Source: CAZWVR01 sp964637235 (GTDB taxonomy: Bacteria > Bacteroidota > Bacteroidia > Bacteroidales > S143-33). Taken from it: DNA of 17,054 bases. Below the pieces are notes generated by a model that was given only the letters and a program-made list of their open reading frames with translations, was not told where the DNA came from and searched no databases. The stretch covers positions 1 through 17,054 of the forward strand of contig CAZWVR010000047.1 of the NCBI GenBank assembly GCA_964637235.1, in the 5' to 3' direction. Below are positions 16,735-17,054 of this stretch, in pieces (the first letter of the stretch is position 1; the number at the start of each line of letters is the position of its first letter). Both the position numbers and the translations under genes were made by a program.

Positions 16735-17054
16735 ATGAAAATAGCAGATGAAATAATTAAAAGATTAAAACAACGCGATAAAAAAACTTTTGCTTGGCTG
16801 TTTAGTGAATATAAACAGATAATTAAAGGTATTGCATTGAGATATGTTAAAAATGATGAAATTGCTGATGATATTTTACAAGAGACTTTTGTAATCGCTT
16901 TTGAGAAGATCGATCAATATCAAAGTAGAGGTTCTTTTGAAGGGTGGCTGAAAAGAATTACTATTAATTTGTCTTTGAAATATTTAAAAGATTTAAAGAA
17001 AGAACTTTCTGAATTACCTGAGGATTTTCAGCTTGCCCAAGATTATGAATCTGA
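16735..17054 (+). CDS. ECF-type RNA polymerase sigma factor (5' part, runs off the window)
   Basis: Only 106 codons are visible. They cover region 2 of a sigma-70 family ECF factor, the part that binds core RNA polymerase and melts the -10 region. The conserved core is clear: ALRYVKNDEIADDILQETF (34-52) followed by VIAFEKIDQY and GSFEGWLKRITIN (66-78), the hallmark run D-A/I-DDxxQExFxxxF...FxxWLxxIxxN. The last visible residues belong to the linker towards region 4, which lies outside. The start at 16735 places the first helix at the usual distance from the core, and an AAGGAG lies 15 bases upstream. The gene is divergent from the yfhO-like gene, with 280 bases between them. Whether an anti-sigma factor follows cannot be seen. 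Confidence 0.88.
   Translation, partial: MKIADEIIKRLKQRDKKTFAWLFSEYKQIIKGIALRYVKNDEIADDILQETFVIAFEKIDQYQSRGSFEGWLKRITINLSLKYLKDLKKELSELPEDFQLAQDYES

Noticed and set aside
1..17054. CRISPR array, insertion sequence or tRNA gene
   Set aside because: I looked for regularly spaced repeats of 25-40 bases, transposase motifs and cloverleaf-like sequence in the intergenic stretches and saw none.

Overview
The window looks like an AT-rich member of the Bacteroidota, probably an uncultured or metagenome-derived one, since a run of ten N lies inside one gene. The evidence for the phylum is a secreted peptidase with a type IX secretion (Por) C-terminal sorting domain, a long receiver/PPDK-N protein of a kind typical of Bacteroidota, a YfhO-family membrane protein, -7 boxes of the form TAnnTTTG, and almost no Shine-Dalgarno sequences.

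Layout. Bases 2-2978 are the 3' half of a type I (most likely I-B) CRISPR-Cas effector operon on the + strand: the last codons of a presumed cas7, then cas5 and a fused HD-helicase cas3. The operon stops there. No cas4, cas1, cas2 or repeat array follows. Instead there is a short stretch (about 2979-3140) with much higher GC than its neighbours, whose + strand reading resembles the N-terminal part of a Cas6 RNA endonuclease but is cut off by a stop; I read it as a gene remnant. Bases 3202-5721 encode a secreted M14 zinc carboxypeptidase, closed by a strong hairpin terminator. Bases 5968-8700 encode a large membrane sensor (2 TM, HAMP-like repeats, GAF, PAS, C-terminal bacteriohemerythrin) with no recognisable output domain.

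The next block is on the - strand. A protein with two receiver-like domains and an ATP-grasp PPDK-N domain (8730-12152) ends 29 bases from the sensor, tail to tail. Upstream of it lies an unrecognised secreted/membrane protein (12245-12838). A small + strand membrane protein with a Cys/His tail (12928-13149) abuts the end of purQ with no base between them. purQ (13150-13851) overlaps by 4 bases the end of a YfhO-family membrane protein (13848-16454), which has the best promoter in the window. Divergent from it, a truncated ECF sigma factor gene begins at 16735 and runs off the end.

How the genes work together. The Cas genes form one functional unit. yfhO-purQ is probably one transcript despite unrelated functions. 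The sensor and the receiver/PPDK-N protein are only neighbours; a shared pathway is a guess. I found no tRNA, rRNA, insertion sequence or CRISPR array.
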